Origin: Gemmatimonadaceae bacterium
Lineage (GTDB): Bacteria; Gemmatimonadota; Gemmatimonadetes; Gemmatimonadales; Gemmatimonadaceae
Length of the DNA: 45,052 bases
Assembly (NCBI GenBank): GCA_025450815.1
Contig: JANWLO010000077.1
Span: 1-45,052 of the forward strand
Reading direction: 5' to 3'
The position numbers were made by a program, and so were the translations under genes. Of the stretch, positions 9,395 to 18,346 are shown in pieces (within the stretch, counting starts at the first letter, position 1; each line of letters starts with the position of its first letter). The notes under the pieces are model-generated. The model searched no databases and had not been told where the DNA came from. It saw nothing but the letters and a program-made list of their open reading frames with translations.

Positions 9395-10938
9395 TAGAAT
9401 GCTCTCCCGGTGCGAATCGTCACGGTCGGCTGGTCTCCGTTGGCACGAAAGCTAGTCATCAGGGGCTGTGCCTGCTCGATCGTGCGGAAGGCGCCGGCGT
9501 AGAGCGTCGCGCTGCCGTCCGATTGCACGAGCGGGTACACGGGAAGCCCTTTGGAGACATAGGCGTGTACGAACATCGATGCCTGGTCCGTCGATACGCC
9601 GGTCTGAATGCGCACGGCGTACGGCAGGCGGACGACGTGCGCCGCCTGCGCGGTCCTGAATTTCTTCGCGCGGACGACCTGCAGCAGGGAATCGGCGCCG
9701 GCGGAATCGCGCGCCGCTCCGGCGAGAATCGTGTACGAGAGGCCACCATCCGCGCGGGTATAGGGCGCGTACGTGACCGCGGGCATTCCATTCTCCGTCT
9801 GCAGGTCGAGCTCCGAGTTCGCGCCGGTGGCGCTCGAGACATCCGCGAGTACGACCGAGTATGGCGCGCTGTCCGCGGCCGCGATGTTCGCTCCGCTGTC
9901 GCCGGCAACCTTCGCGGCATTGGCAGTGGCGCCGGCGGCGGCCGCGTGCGCGAGCGTGCGCGCGCTGTCAGAATTGAATGAATCGACCCCTCTGCCGCGC
10001 GAAAGCATTGCGGTCGTCGCCCAGGTGAGGAGCGCGGCAGCGATGATCGCGCCGACTATTATCGCGATCCAGAACGAGAGAGTTTTCGCCGTGCCCGGCG
10101 GTGGCGTCGCAGGTGCATTGAATACGTCTTCGCGCGCCCACGGTGGCACGAGGGCAGTCTCGCCTTCGCGTTCTTCGCGTTCCGCTGGCTCCTCGTGCGC
10201 GGCGTGCTCTTCGTCCGCGCCATCGTGGGGCTGCGGTTCATCGTGCTGCTCCAGCGCGGGCGGAGGCTCCGGAGGATAGTGGCCCGTGACCGCCGAGTAG
10301 AGCGGCGGCGAAGGCGGTGGCGGGGGAGACGCCGACTGTGGAATCGCCGCGACGGAAATCGGCGTCGAGCCGACCGGCGTCGGTCGTGCGGGAATGACGG
10401 GGAGGCGCGCGTGGGCGAGTACGCGAGTGCCCGGCGCGGCCGCGACGTTTCCGACGAGCACCACGCCATCCATCACCTGTATCAACGCCGACAGCGCACT
10501 CGACTCCGCCGGTGCTACGATGAGCAGCAGACCCTCGGCCGCACGAAATCCGTCGAGCAGCTTCACCCATCGATCGCTGCTGAGCAGCGCCTCGTGGTCG
10601 ATTGGCGTCGCGCCGCTGGGGAAGATGATGAGGTTTTTCGCCGGATCCACGGTGTACGCGATTTTCTGGAGCGAGACGCCGTAGAAGAAGCTGTCGACGA
10701 GGCCGTACGGCGCATCCCTCGGCACGAGATCCTCGAGCGGACCGAGCTCTCCAACGGTATCTGCCACGGCGACGCGGCGTCTGCGCGCCTGCACGCGCGC
10801 GATCCCGAGCGCCACCTCCGCCGCGGTAGACGGACGCTCGCCGATGATCACGGCGCCGGCGCACGCATCGAGCGCCTCGGCGTGTCTGTGTCCCTCGGCC
10901 TCCCACATGGAGAGGATCGGTCCGAATGGCGTGGTCAT
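9394..10938 (-). CDS. Membrane protein: degenerate CpsD/MinD-like domain, linker, TM helix and SPOR domain
   Basis: A 514-residue protein with an uncommon layout. Residues 15-165 read like a P-loop ATPase of the CpsD/BY-kinase group: a VAVAD strand (56-60), NLIIFPSGATPIDHEALL (102-119, the tyrosine-kinase-like 'nlyvlpaG..p.npaelL' block), and DGVVLVG (157-163). The expected Walker A is replaced by GERPSTAAE (33-41), with no GK[ST], so ATP hydrolysis is unlikely. A proline- and acid-rich linker follows (about 180-285), then one transmembrane helix (287-311), an Ala-rich stretch, and a C-terminal SPOR-type domain (about 435-514), which in known proteins binds denuded septal peptidoglycan. By topology the CpsD-like part is cytoplasmic and the SPOR part periplasmic. 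It overlaps both neighbours by one base. A role linking the cell wall at the division site to the cytoplasm is inference. Confidence 0.75.
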   Translation of the reverse strand: MTTPFGPILSMWEAEGHRHAEALDACAGAVIIGERPSTAAEVALGIARVQARRRRVAVADTVGELGPLEDLVPRDAPYGLVDSFFYGVSLQKIAYTVDPAKNLIIFPSGATPIDHEALLSSDRWVKLLDGFRAAEGLLLIVAPAESSALSALIQVMDGVVLVGNVAAAPGTRVLAHARLPVIPARPTPVGSTPISVAAIPQSASPPPPPSPPLYSAVTGHYPPEPPPALEQHDEPQPHDGADEEHAAHEEPAEREEREGETALVPPWAREDVFNAPATPPPGTAKTLSFWIAIIVGAIIAAALLTWATTAMLSRGRGVDSFNSDSARTLAHAAAAGATANAAKVAGDSGANIAAADSAPYSVVLADVSSATGANSELDLQTENGMPAVTYAPYTRADGGLSYTILAGAARDSAGADSLLQVVRAKKFRTAQAAHVVRLPYAVRIQTGVSTDQASMFVHAYVSKGLPVYPLVQSDGSATLYAGAFRTIEQAQPLMTSFRANGDQPTVTIRTGRAF

Positions 10939-12503
10939 CAGGGCGCGCCCTCGTACACCCAGTAGGATTTTCCGGAGGTTCGAGCTATGCGCTCGGCCTC
11001 ATCGCGAGTCGCGAACGGTCCGATCACGACTCGATAGATGGTAACGCCGTCGCGCGTGGTTGCAACGAGGCGCGGAGTTGCGCCCGTGACGTGGACGTCG
11101 CGCAAAACGTCCGCCGCTGCGCCCTGCGCACGGAGCGCCGCGAACTGCACCGTGAAGCCGGAGGCCTTTACAGCGCTGTCAGCCGCGGGCGGACGCGCGG
11201 GGGGCGCAGGCGCGCGCGGTAGAGCCGTCGTCGGCACTCCGGGTGGTGGCGCAGCCACGGGAGGCGGTGAAGGCGACAGCGAGTCCTCCGGCAGGGTATC
11301 CGCACCCGGCACCTGTCCCGCGAACGGATTCTCGGACGTGTCGCGCTGTACGCTGTCGTTCTGCTCGAACGTCACCGGATTATCGAGCCCCGATGCACGC
11401 GGCCGGAAGCCGTTCCAGGCGACGAACATCCAGTCGTCCGCCGCTCCACCCACCACGGTGCGCTGCGCGGTGAACGACTCCGCATCGACGAACACCACGT
11501 TCTTGCCGCGAAGGAGCGCGAGCCAGCCGTTAGGCGCGACTGCGGGAAGATCGGCGCGCCACTCGGTGGTCGTCGCGCCAACGAGTCGATCGGTGCTCAC
11601 GGAGATCACGTACGCGCTATCGCCCTCAGCGGCGCGAGCGAGCACGTAGCGCCCAGTGGGATCCATGCGGAGCGCCGACGGTGCGGTGGGGAGCGTGATC
11701 GTCGTCGCGACGTGTCCTGTGTAGCGATCGACCACGAGCAGCGCGTTGCTCGAGTCAGCCGTCGCGTAGATGCGGTCGCCACTCGGCGACGTGACGACGG
11801 CTCGCGGGCGAGCGGGGAGATGCACGCTCGGGACGATCTGGAGGTCGCGACCGCGCACGCCCACAAGCCCGCTATCGACCGGGAAGTAGACTCGGTCGCC
11901 CGTGGGCGTGCGAATCGCTCTCGTCACACGCGGAAGAATAACGCTGTCGATAATGTGATCGTCCGGCGGCCGTATCAACCACGCTACGGTTTGCTCGGCG
12001 TGATTCGCGAGCAGGAGCACCGTGCCATCGGGCTGCGGTACGATGTCGTGCGCGGGCGCGGGCGGCTTGAAAGTCCAGCTGCCTGCCGGAGTGAGTCGAG
12101 TGACGGTACCGTCGCTTCCGAGCCCGTACGCCGCAGAGCCGTCGGCCGAGGCGAGATCCGAGAGCTTGGATGCGGGATCGCGTGAGACGTCGCCGCGTCT
12201 AAGATCGATTCGAACGAGGGCGCCCTTCGAGTCTACGGCGAGAACGGAGCCGGCGCCGTCATCGAAGCCGAGCAGCCGCGCGAGTGCAGGCGCCTTGCTG
12301 TCCGCCGTCCACACGAGCGAGTCGACGCGCGGGAAAGCGAAGGCGCGCGCAGCGCCTCCGGTCCGTGGGAATCGGAGAACGAGTTGATCCGGTCCGTTCG
12401 CGCTGGCGCGGGTGGCGCTCTGCGTGCTGTCGACACGCGGACGACGGTCCGCGCCGTGGCACGCTGCGAGTACGAGCGCCAGCGCCAGAGGCGACGTTCG
12501 CAC
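10938..12503 (-). CDS. SPOR-domain lipoprotein with beta-propeller
   Basis: A 521-residue exported lipoprotein. The N-terminus carries a signal with lipobox LAAC (Cys15). Residues about 60-350 form a YVTN/WD-type beta-propeller with repeats such as VTSPSGDRIYATADSSN and LRMDPTGRYVLARA. A proline-rich linker follows (about 400-440), then a SPOR domain (about 447-521: FTVQFAALR, VVIGPFATRDEAERI). SPOR domains bind glycan strands lacking stem peptides. This is the second consecutive SPOR protein; the two genes overlap as TGATG and were probably made as a unit. The propeller ligand is unknown. It starts 18 bases after the stop of the upstream outer-membrane protein gene. Confidence 0.8.
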   Translation of the reverse strand: MRTSPLALALVLAACHGADRRPRVDSTQSATRASANGPDQLVLRFPRTGGAARAFAFPRVDSLVWTADSKAPALARLLGFDDGAGSVLAVDSKGALVRIDLRRGDVSRDPASKLSDLASADGSAAYGLGSDGTVTRLTPAGSWTFKPPAPAHDIVPQPDGTVLLLANHAEQTVAWLIRPPDDHIIDSVILPRVTRAIRTPTGDRVYFPVDSGLVGVRGRDLQIVPSVHLPARPRAVVTSPSGDRIYATADSSNALLVVDRYTGHVATTITLPTAPSALRMDPTGRYVLARAAEGDSAYVISVSTDRLVGATTTEWRADLPAVAPNGWLALLRGKNVVFVDAESFTAQRTVVGGAADDWMFVAWNGFRPRASGLDNPVTFEQNDSVQRDTSENPFAGQVPGADTLPEDSLSPSPPPVAAPPPGVPTTALPRAPAPPARPPAADSAVKASGFTVQFAALRAQGAAADVLRDVHVTGATPRLVATTRDGVTIYRVVIGPFATRDEAERIARTSGKSYWVYEGAP

Positions 12504-12521
12504 GAAGGTGAAACTACGCGA

Positions 12522-15500
12522 TCAGAACGGCGGATACAACGAGAATTGCCAGAATCCTTTGCGTCCGGGCGAATCCTGCGGAATTGCGTAGTCCAGCCGC
12601 AGTATCACGTAGCCGAAGAGATTCATTCGCAGTCCGGCGCCGTAGCTGCGGAGCGCCGATCGCACGTTCGACGGATCATCGTCGACACCTCGCGACCATT
12701 GCACCTTCTGTCCGTTGAACCACGTGGTGCCGACGTCGTAGAAGATCGCACCCTCGATTGGCGGCAGCGGCACCGCGCCCGCCACTCCTCCGCGCAATAT
12801 CGGGAATCGCAGCTCGATGTTTCCGAAGAGCACCTTGCTCCCGAGAAGCCGATTGCATCGCTGCGCGTTCTGCACCGAGGCCGGGCAATTCGCGTTGGTG
12901 ATCTGGAAGCTGTTGTCGTCGTAGCCGCTTATCAGATCGCTGTAGCCGAGGTACTTCTGCAGACTGTCCGCATCGCGGCCGTACGACAGATTCGCGGTGA
13001 GGCGCGTGGCGATCGTGAGGTAGCTGAACAGGATTGCGTCGTAGCGTCGATAGTCGCCGAGCAGCCCGATCCACTTGAACTGGCCGACCGCCGGCGTCAC
13101 CGAGAAGCGGTACCTGCGTCCGTAGATCGGACCCGTGTAGCCGAACAAGGTGTTGTCCGAGACGTAGGCGAGACTCGGCTCGACGTACGACTTGGTGCTT
13201 CCGTCAATCTCGTTCTGCGTGGCATCTGCGCAGCACGGGAACCCGTTCTGATCCACGATCTGATTGAACAGAAGGAACGACCGCGACAGGCTCGCGAGCG
13301 TGAGTCCGAACTCGAATCGCGTGAATCGGTCGAGCGGATAGATGCCGATCGCGAACGCCTCGCGATCGAGATAGCGCGCGATCACATCCTGCTGGGTAAA
13401 AGTGCCATCTCCGTTGTCGAGGAACTGCGTGCCCTCGCCAAAATAGAAAGGTGTTTGCTGGTAGCCCACGGCGTACTGGAGCCGGTGCGCGAGGTTCGTG
13501 TACGAGGCAAAAACCTGAGCGTCCGCAATTCGCCCATTGATCGAGAATGCGAAGCCGAGATGGTTGTTGCCCACCATGTCGCTCAGCGAGATCGCTGTTC
13601 CGCCGAAAACTCCGTTCCCGAAATTGTCACGCGAGTATCCAACCGTTGGGCGCGCGACGAAGTCCGGCGAGAAGCGAATGTGGTACTTGTACTCCTTGAA
13701 CTGCGTGGAGTCGGGGAGCTTGAGCGCCCCACTGTCCAGAAGCGCCGCGACGCTCACCGCGGGCTCTGTCCGTTCGCTTGAGTCGGGAAGAGCGCCGGAT
13801 TTCCGGAAGGTCGTGCCGGAGCGGTAGTACGAGTACGAGAGCGAATCGCCAAGCGAATCGGGACGCGCGGCGCGCGCGGCACGGGCGCTGTCCGCGGCCA
13901 GCGCAACCGTCGGCGTCGGCGTCGTCGTGTCGAACGGCTGGCGCTTGAGCAGCCGCGGATTGGCGATCGACCAGACGGTGTATTCGCTGTTCTCATAGTA
14001 CACGAACGCCATCTCATCCGTGTTACGCGACCAGGTGAGCGCCGGGCTGAACTCCGTCACGGAGATCACTCCGCCAACGACGTTCGTGAGCTGGTACTGC
14101 AGCTTCTTGTCGAAATCGTAGAGGAAGACGTTCTGACCGCCCGTGCGATCGGAAATCCAGGCAAGCGACTTCGAGTCCGGCGACCACTGCGGATTGATGT
14201 TCAGCCCCGCCTGCCCGGGTATCAGGTCGATGGCGCCGCCATCCATGTGGTAGATCGCGATGCGCCAGTGGGGGAACACGAGATTCGCGAGATCGGAGCC
14301 CGGACCGCGGTCGGTGGCGAACGCGATCATGCTGCCGTCCGGCGACCACTGCGGCTGCATGTCGCCGTACTTGTCGTTGGTCAGCTTGTGCAGGTTCTTG
14401 CCGTCGACATCCACGACGTACAGATCGGTGATCCCGCCCTTGTTGCCCGAGAAGACGAGCTGCTTCCCATCCGGAGACCAGCTGGGATTGACGATTCCGT
14501 CCAGCGGCAGCTTGTACTTCGCGATGCGTTTTCGCTTCGCGACATCGAGCAAATAGAGCACCTCGTTTCCGCCGCTCAGCGCCGAGAAGGCGAGCGTCTT
14601 TCCATCGGGCGAGAAGGAGCTCTGCGAATACAGAATGCCGACTTCCTGATAGTTCGGATCAAACGTGCTCTTCACGAGGCGGGCGATGCGCTTGCCGGTT
14701 TTCGCGTCGCCGAGCCAGAGGTCGATGAATACCTGCCCCTTGATGAAGCTGCCGTTCGACAGGAAGGCGATATATTTGCCGTCCGGCGAGAGCGCCGGTG
14801 CGAGGAATATCTGGCCGCCGCTGATCTTTTCGGAGAGCAATGGCGTCGCAAACTGGCGCGGACGCTGAAGCGTCGCGACTTGCGGCAGGTATTTCACCTG
14901 CATCGCTTCCTTCCACTCGTCGCCGAGATCTTCCAGCGACTCGCCCGTCTCGCGCTTGAACGCGCGCTCGATGCCCATCGACGGCACATCGGCCATGATC
15001 GCGCCGATGATCTCGTCGCCGAATCGTCCGGCGACGTACGCCCAGAGCGGCTGGCCGAAACGATACGGATCGTAGCGGTCAGGCTCGTTCGTCATCTGCA
15101 GGATCGTAGGCAGATCGCCGTTGATCGCTGCATCGCGCATCACGGTGGAGGAGCGCGCGTAGTCCGGGCCGAGCGAGAGGTATTCCGCCATGCCCTCCAT
15201 GAACCAGAGCGGCGGATTCACTTGCGTGAGCTGTGCGATGCCGCCACCTGCGCGCCCGCGCGCGAAGATGTCGAACTGGAACTCGTGCGTCATCTCGTGC
15301 GTGAGCACGTGCTCGAGGCCGCGGAAGTCGCCCGTGAACGGCATCAGCATGCGGTGCCGCAGCGGCTCCGTTACACCGCCCGTGCCCTCGCCGAGGTCCC
15401 CGGTGACGTTGTTCTGCCCGAAATCGGCGCGGGACGCGAAGAAGAGAATCGGCTTCTTCTCGCGGAACTCGTGGCCCAGAATGCGCGACAGTCGAGCGTA

Positions 15501-15716
15501 GTCTCGCTCGGCCATCCGTGCACCCTCCATCGCCGCCGCGCGCTCAGTAGGGTAGTAGTGGATGAGGAAGTGCTCGGTCTCGATTACCTGCCAGTCGAAG
15601 TCCTTGTACTGGACCTGGTTCTGGCCGAAGTACTCCTGCGCGATGGCCTTCGGCGCGAGCGCAGCGCTCGCCACCAACGTGGCCAGCAGCGTGCGCCAGA
15701 CAGTGCGTGAGCTCAT
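12522..15716 (-). CDS. Outer-membrane protein: zinc-protease domain, TolB-like propeller and Omp85-type barrel
   Basis: A 1064-residue exported protein with three parts. A signal peptide (residues 1-26, cut after AIAQ) is followed by a gluzincin-like peptidase domain with HEMTH at 140-144 and the third ligand Glu174 in WFMEGMAEYL. Next is a PD40/TolB-like beta-propeller (about 300-600) with repeats of the form WSPDGKQLVFSG and LSPDGKYIAFLS. The C-terminal part (about 690-1064) has alternating aromatic strands and a conserved GAGLRMNLFGYVILRLDYA segment typical of the BamA/surface-antigen barrel, ending in an aromatic (PPF) as outer-membrane proteins do. It probably sits in the outer membrane with the protease and propeller in the periplasm or outside. 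The TGA overlaps rsfS-downstream ATG (ATGA). The substrate is unknown. Confidence 0.8.
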   Translation of the reverse strand: MSSRTVWRTLLATLVASAALAPKAIAQEYFGQNQVQYKDFDWQVIETEHFLIHYYPTERAAAMEGARMAERDYARLSRILGHEFREKKPILFFASRADFGQNNVTGDLGEGTGGVTEPLRHRMLMPFTGDFRGLEHVLTHEMTHEFQFDIFARGRAGGGIAQLTQVNPPLWFMEGMAEYLSLGPDYARSSTVMRDAAINGDLPTILQMTNEPDRYDPYRFGQPLWAYVAGRFGDEIIGAIMADVPSMGIERAFKRETGESLEDLGDEWKEAMQVKYLPQVATLQRPRQFATPLLSEKISGGQIFLAPALSPDGKYIAFLSNGSFIKGQVFIDLWLGDAKTGKRIARLVKSTFDPNYQEVGILYSQSSFSPDGKTLAFSALSGGNEVLYLLDVAKRKRIAKYKLPLDGIVNPSWSPDGKQLVFSGNKGGITDLYVVDVDGKNLHKLTNDKYGDMQPQWSPDGSMIAFATDRGPGSDLANLVFPHWRIAIYHMDGGAIDLIPGQAGLNINPQWSPDSKSLAWISDRTGGQNVFLYDFDKKLQYQLTNVVGGVISVTEFSPALTWSRNTDEMAFVYYENSEYTVWSIANPRLLKRQPFDTTTPTPTVALAADSARAARAARPDSLGDSLSYSYYRSGTTFRKSGALPDSSERTEPAVSVAALLDSGALKLPDSTQFKEYKYHIRFSPDFVARPTVGYSRDNFGNGVFGGTAISLSDMVGNNHLGFAFSINGRIADAQVFASYTNLAHRLQYAVGYQQTPFYFGEGTQFLDNGDGTFTQQDVIARYLDREAFAIGIYPLDRFTRFEFGLTLASLSRSFLLFNQIVDQNGFPCCADATQNEIDGSTKSYVEPSLAYVSDNTLFGYTGPIYGRRYRFSVTPAVGQFKWIGLLGDYRRYDAILFSYLTIATRLTANLSYGRDADSLQKYLGYSDLISGYDDNSFQITNANCPASVQNAQRCNRLLGSKVLFGNIELRFPILRGGVAGAVPLPPIEGAIFYDVGTTWFNGQKVQWSRGVDDDPSNVRSALRSYGAGLRMNLFGYVILRLDYAIPQDSPGRKGFWQFSLYPPF

Positions 15717-16153
15717 ACCTTGGCCTCCTCCGCGTCGATCGCGACGATACGGGCGTCACCCCACAGCCGCTCGAGCTGGTAGAACTCGCGCAGCGTGGGG
15801 TGGAAAACGTGCACGACGAAGTCGACGTAATCGAGCAGAACCCAACGTCCCTGGGCGAGCCCCTCGACGTGGTGGGGCCGCACTCCCTCTTTTTTCAACT
15901 GATCCACCACGTGTTCGGCGATGGCGCGTACATGCGTGTCGGAAGTACCGCTTGCGATCAGGAAGAAATCCGTGGCGTTCGAAACCTTGTCCAGGTCCAG
16001 CAGCACGACGTTGTTCGCCTTCAAATCCAGACACAACGCGCCGGCGCGCTGCACTTGTGCGAGTGAGGATGGCACGGTGTTGGTAGCGCCTGTCGAATGT
16101 GGTGAGAACGCGCGAGACGGAGAGCCGAGCGCCCAATATGTGCCGCGAACCAT
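15713..16153 (-). CDS. rsfS: Ribosome silencing factor RsfS (Iojap family)
   Basis: RsfS binds ribosomal protein L14 on the large subunit and blocks subunit joining, lowering translation in poor growth conditions. The 146-residue product has the family blocks DLKANNVVLLDL, DFFLIASGTSDTHVRAIAEHV, WVLLDYVDFVVHVFHP and FYQLERLW. The first 30 residues have no family match. A GTG at 16075 is a possible later start; neither start has a good ribosome site, so the N-terminus is uncertain. It follows the rplI terminator hairpin and is the first gene of the eight-gene run down to lolA. In many bacteria rsfS is near nadD; that gene is absent here. Confidence 0.92.
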   Translation of the reverse strand: MVRGTYWALGSPSRAFSPHSTGATNTVPSSLAQVQRAGALCLDLKANNVVLLDLDKVSNATDFFLIASGTSDTHVRAIAEHVVDQLKKEGVRPHHVEGLAQGRWVLLDYVDFVVHVFHPTLREFYQLERLWGDARIVAIDAEEAKV

Positions 16154-16180
16154 TGGGGGACTACCAGGACACTACACGAA

Positions 16181-16206
16181 CGCCCGGCGGAAGTTTCCGC
16201 CGGGCG
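16181..16206 (-). terminator. Hairpin terminator after rplI
   Basis: A perfect inverted repeat with 12-base arms (CGCCCGGCGGAA and its complement) and a 2-base centre lies 30 bases past the rplI stop. On the minus strand it is followed by TTCGTGTAGTG, a poor T-run, so termination may be partial and some readthrough into rsfS is possible. Confidence 0.7.
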
Positions 16207-16235
16207 TCAGGGTACGCGCAATGAGCGGCGAGTGT

Positions 16236-16682
16236 TTACTGCTTGATCACCCACACCCGAACCTCGGGTTTGACATCAGCGTGAAGGCGAATGGGTATTT
16301 TGTAGACGCCAAGCGCCTTTATCGGCTCGTGAAGGTCGATCTGTCGCTTTTCGATCTCGGGAAACCCCTGCGAGTGCAGCTGCTGCGCTATGTCCGCCGA
16401 CGTTACCGAGCCGAACAGCTTCTCCTCTTCGCCCACGCGCGCGGAGAAGGTGAGCGATACCTGCTCGAGCCGGGTGGCGAGCGTCTGCGCCTGAGCGCGA
16501 CGCTCGTTCTCCGCCGCCTCCAAGTGCGCCTTCTCGCGCTCGATGCGCTTGCGGTTTCCGGGCGTCGCTTCGTACGCGAGCCCGCGGGGAAGGAGATAGT
16601 TCCTGCCGAAGCCGGGTGACACCATCACGATGTCCCCGGGCTGGCCGAGATTGTCGATTGCCTGCTTGAGAATCACTTCCAT
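16236..16682 (-). CDS. rplI: 50S ribosomal protein L9
   Basis: L9 binds 23S rRNA near the L1 stalk and helps maintain reading frame. The 148-residue product has the canonical N-domain (MEVILKQAIDNLGQPGDIVMVSPGFGRNYLLPRGLA), the long central helix rich in Glu/Arg/Ala, and the C-terminal domain with FGSVTSADIA and the ending RVWVIKQ. Length is normal. It is the last gene of the rpsF-rpsR-membrane protein-rplI cluster. Confidence 0.97.
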   Translation of the reverse strand: MEVILKQAIDNLGQPGDIVMVSPGFGRNYLLPRGLAYEATPGNRKRIEREKAHLEAAENERRAQAQTLATRLEQVSLTFSARVGEEEKLFGSVTSADIAQQLHSQGFPEIEKRQIDLHEPIKALGVYKIPIRLHADVKPEVRVWVIKQ

Positions 16683-16721
16683 CGGAGTGCTCCGGTCGAA
16701 CGGTTGATCGTTTAGTGAACG

Positions 16722-17759
16722 CTATCTGGAGGCGCCCGGTCCGGCGGCCGATCGTGCGGTCCGGAGGCGTCGCCGCCAATCTATCCACGTATCGGTGACG
16801 CCCAGCCCGAGGGTCAACGGAAGCGACACCGGAAACAATAGCACTGCGGCTGTGCCGGCCGCCATCTGCGCCCCGAGCGACGTCTGTGGAAAGAACCAGG
16901 CGAGTACTCCGAAGCCGCGCAGCGCGTACAGCGCGCCGAAAAACACTACGAGATTCGCACCGATCACCCACATCGCACTGAGCGCGGGGAGCACGGTGAT
17001 CGTCATTCCAGCCACCAACGCCCATATCAACTCATCGCTGAACCGGAACTCCCGAAGCGGCGCGAGCGGCGCACCGAGTCGAGCCCGACTCATTCGATGA
17101 TACAGCGCCCACGCGAGCGCGCATGCGGCCATCGACTCCAACGCCAGCAGCGCCGGATAGAGAGGCGCCGCGAACGTCGCCGACGCGTGCTGCAACAGGA
17201 TCGCACGGCTGGCAGCCCACTCCCGTGCTGCGGGCGCAATGTTCGTGGCCGTCGAGAAGCCATGCGCCCACTGCGTGAGCATTGTCGAGTTGCGGAGCTG
17301 GAACTCCCGCGCGAACACACCCTCTACGCGTACCGCCGCATGCGGCGCGAACGACATGCCAATGACGGCAATGAGCACCGCGAACCCGATCGCGGCAATC
17401 GCGCGGCCGAGGAAGAACCGGCGCTGGCCGAGTATGCACACTATTCCCAACGATCCCGCGACGAGCACGCCCCAGGAGCGCGCGAGATCCGTGTAAGCCT
17501 CGCTTCCCGGCGTTGCGGGAATGGCGAGCAGCAGCCCTGCGAGCGCGACCCACGCCAGCATCAGCGTGAGCGATCCGCCGTTCCACCACCCCGCAATGAA
17601 GCAGGCGGCGATCGCCGGCACGAGCAACAGCATGGTATTCACGACTGGAGCCGCCGCCCGCACGACCGGCGCATGCGAGAGCAGGAGGAACGCGGCCAGC
17701 GCGAGCACGATCCGCGTCCACCCCAGCTCCCGCGGCGGGGCCGCGAGGGCGTCGCTCAT
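16722..17759 (-). CDS. DUF2232-like polytopic membrane protein
   Basis: A 345-residue inner-membrane protein with about eight hydrophobic helices (for example around residues 15-40, 42-60, 65-85, 95-115, 120-140, 200-225, 245-285 and 295-320). Position between rpsR and rplI and the overall pattern resemble the DUF2232/YybS family, which sits in the same place in several phyla. The match rests on layout and hydropathy rather than a residue-level motif. The start at 17759 (MSDALAAPP) follows the rpsR stop by one base; an open frame continues upstream into rpsR but is not needed. No transport or enzyme motif is visible. Confidence 0.7.
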   Translation of the reverse strand: MSDALAAPPRELGWTRIVLALAAFLLLSHAPVVRAAAPVVNTMLLLVPAIAACFIAGWWNGGSLTLMLAWVALAGLLLAIPATPGSEAYTDLARSWGVLVAGSLGIVCILGQRRFFLGRAIAAIGFAVLIAVIGMSFAPHAAVRVEGVFAREFQLRNSTMLTQWAHGFSTATNIAPAAREWAASRAILLQHASATFAAPLYPALLALESMAACALAWALYHRMSRARLGAPLAPLREFRFSDELIWALVAGMTITVLPALSAMWVIGANLVVFFGALYALRGFGVLAWFFPQTSLGAQMAAGTAAVLLFPVSLPLTLGLGVTDTWIDWRRRLRTARSAAGPGASR

Positions 17760-17760
17760 C

Positions 17761-17982
17761 TCAGGCCTGGTGCCCCCGAATGTACGGCACGAGCGCCAGA
17801 TAGCGCGCCCGTTTGATCGCCGTCGACAGCTGACGCTGATGGCGAGCACAGACGCCGCTCAGGCGACTCGGCAGGATCTTGCCGGTGTCGGTGAGAAAGC
17901 GTCCGAGAGTGCGATCATCCTTGTAATCGATGAACCGCACGCGGGTCTCGCAGAATGGGCAACTCTTCTGTGGTCGTCGCAT
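17761..17982 (-). CDS. rpsR: 30S ribosomal protein S18
   Basis: S18 forms a heterodimer with S6 on the 30S platform. The 73-residue product starts [12 protein letters not shown] and contains the diagnostic [34 protein letters not shown] and [13 protein letters not shown]. The cysteines at 8, 11 and 44 indicate the zinc-binding (C+) form of S18. I chose the start at 17982, two bases past the rpsF stop, over an in-frame codon at 18015 that would add eleven residues foreign to the family. Confidence 0.96.
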   Translation of the reverse strand: MRRPQKSCPFCETRVRFIDYKDDRTLGRFLTDTGKILPSRLSGVCARHQRQLSTAIKRARYLALVPYIRGHQA

Positions 17983-17983
17983 G

Positions 17984-18346
17984 CTAATCCTCGTCGTCGT
18001 CGTCGTCACTCGCACGCCCGCGTCCAGCGGCGATCTCTTCCTCGGTCATCGGCGGCGCGCCGACTTCGTGCTCGTGCAGCGTGATGAGATAGCGAACGAC
18101 GCCATCATCCAGCTTGAGCGCGCGCTCGTACTCGGGAAGCGTGGACGCCTCCGATTCGAAGTGCGCGATGGCGTAGTGGCCCGTCTCGCGACGGCCGATG
18201 GGATAGGCGAGTTGGCGCTTTCCCCAGTGCTCGACGGCGACTTCGCCGGCGCCGAGCAGGGCGTGGACACGGGTGAGCGTGTCGGCGATGGCGGCATCTT
18301 CGAGTGCGGCATCGAAGATGTACACCACCTCGTACTTGCGAGGCAT
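17984..18346 (-). CDS. rpsF: 30S ribosomal protein S6
   Basis: S6 partners S18 on the 30S subunit. The 120-residue product shows [34 protein letters not shown] and [11 protein letters not shown], with an acidic tail ending in six Asp/Glu, a common feature of S6 (in E. coli the tail is glutamylated by RimK). No ssb gene lies between rpsF and rpsR, unlike many bacteria. A GGGAGG ribosome site sits 11 bases upstream within a structured leader. Confidence 0.96.
   Translation of the reverse strand: MPRKYEVVYIFDAALEDAAIADTLTRVHALLGAGEVAVEHWGKRQLAYPIGRRETGHYAIAHFESEASTLPEYERALKLDDGVVRYLITLHEHEVGAPPMTEEEIAAGRGRASDDDDDED

Noticed and set aside
14247-15710. A 487-residue plus-strand frame opposite the outer-membrane protein gene
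   Set aside because: It has no domain pattern and mirrors the codon bias of the real gene on the other strand.
16154-16235. Promoter for the rsfS operon in the rplI-rsfS gap
   Set aside because: I could not place a -35/-10 pair apart from the terminator hairpin. Transcription may read through from rplI or start from a non-consensus site, so no feature was called.
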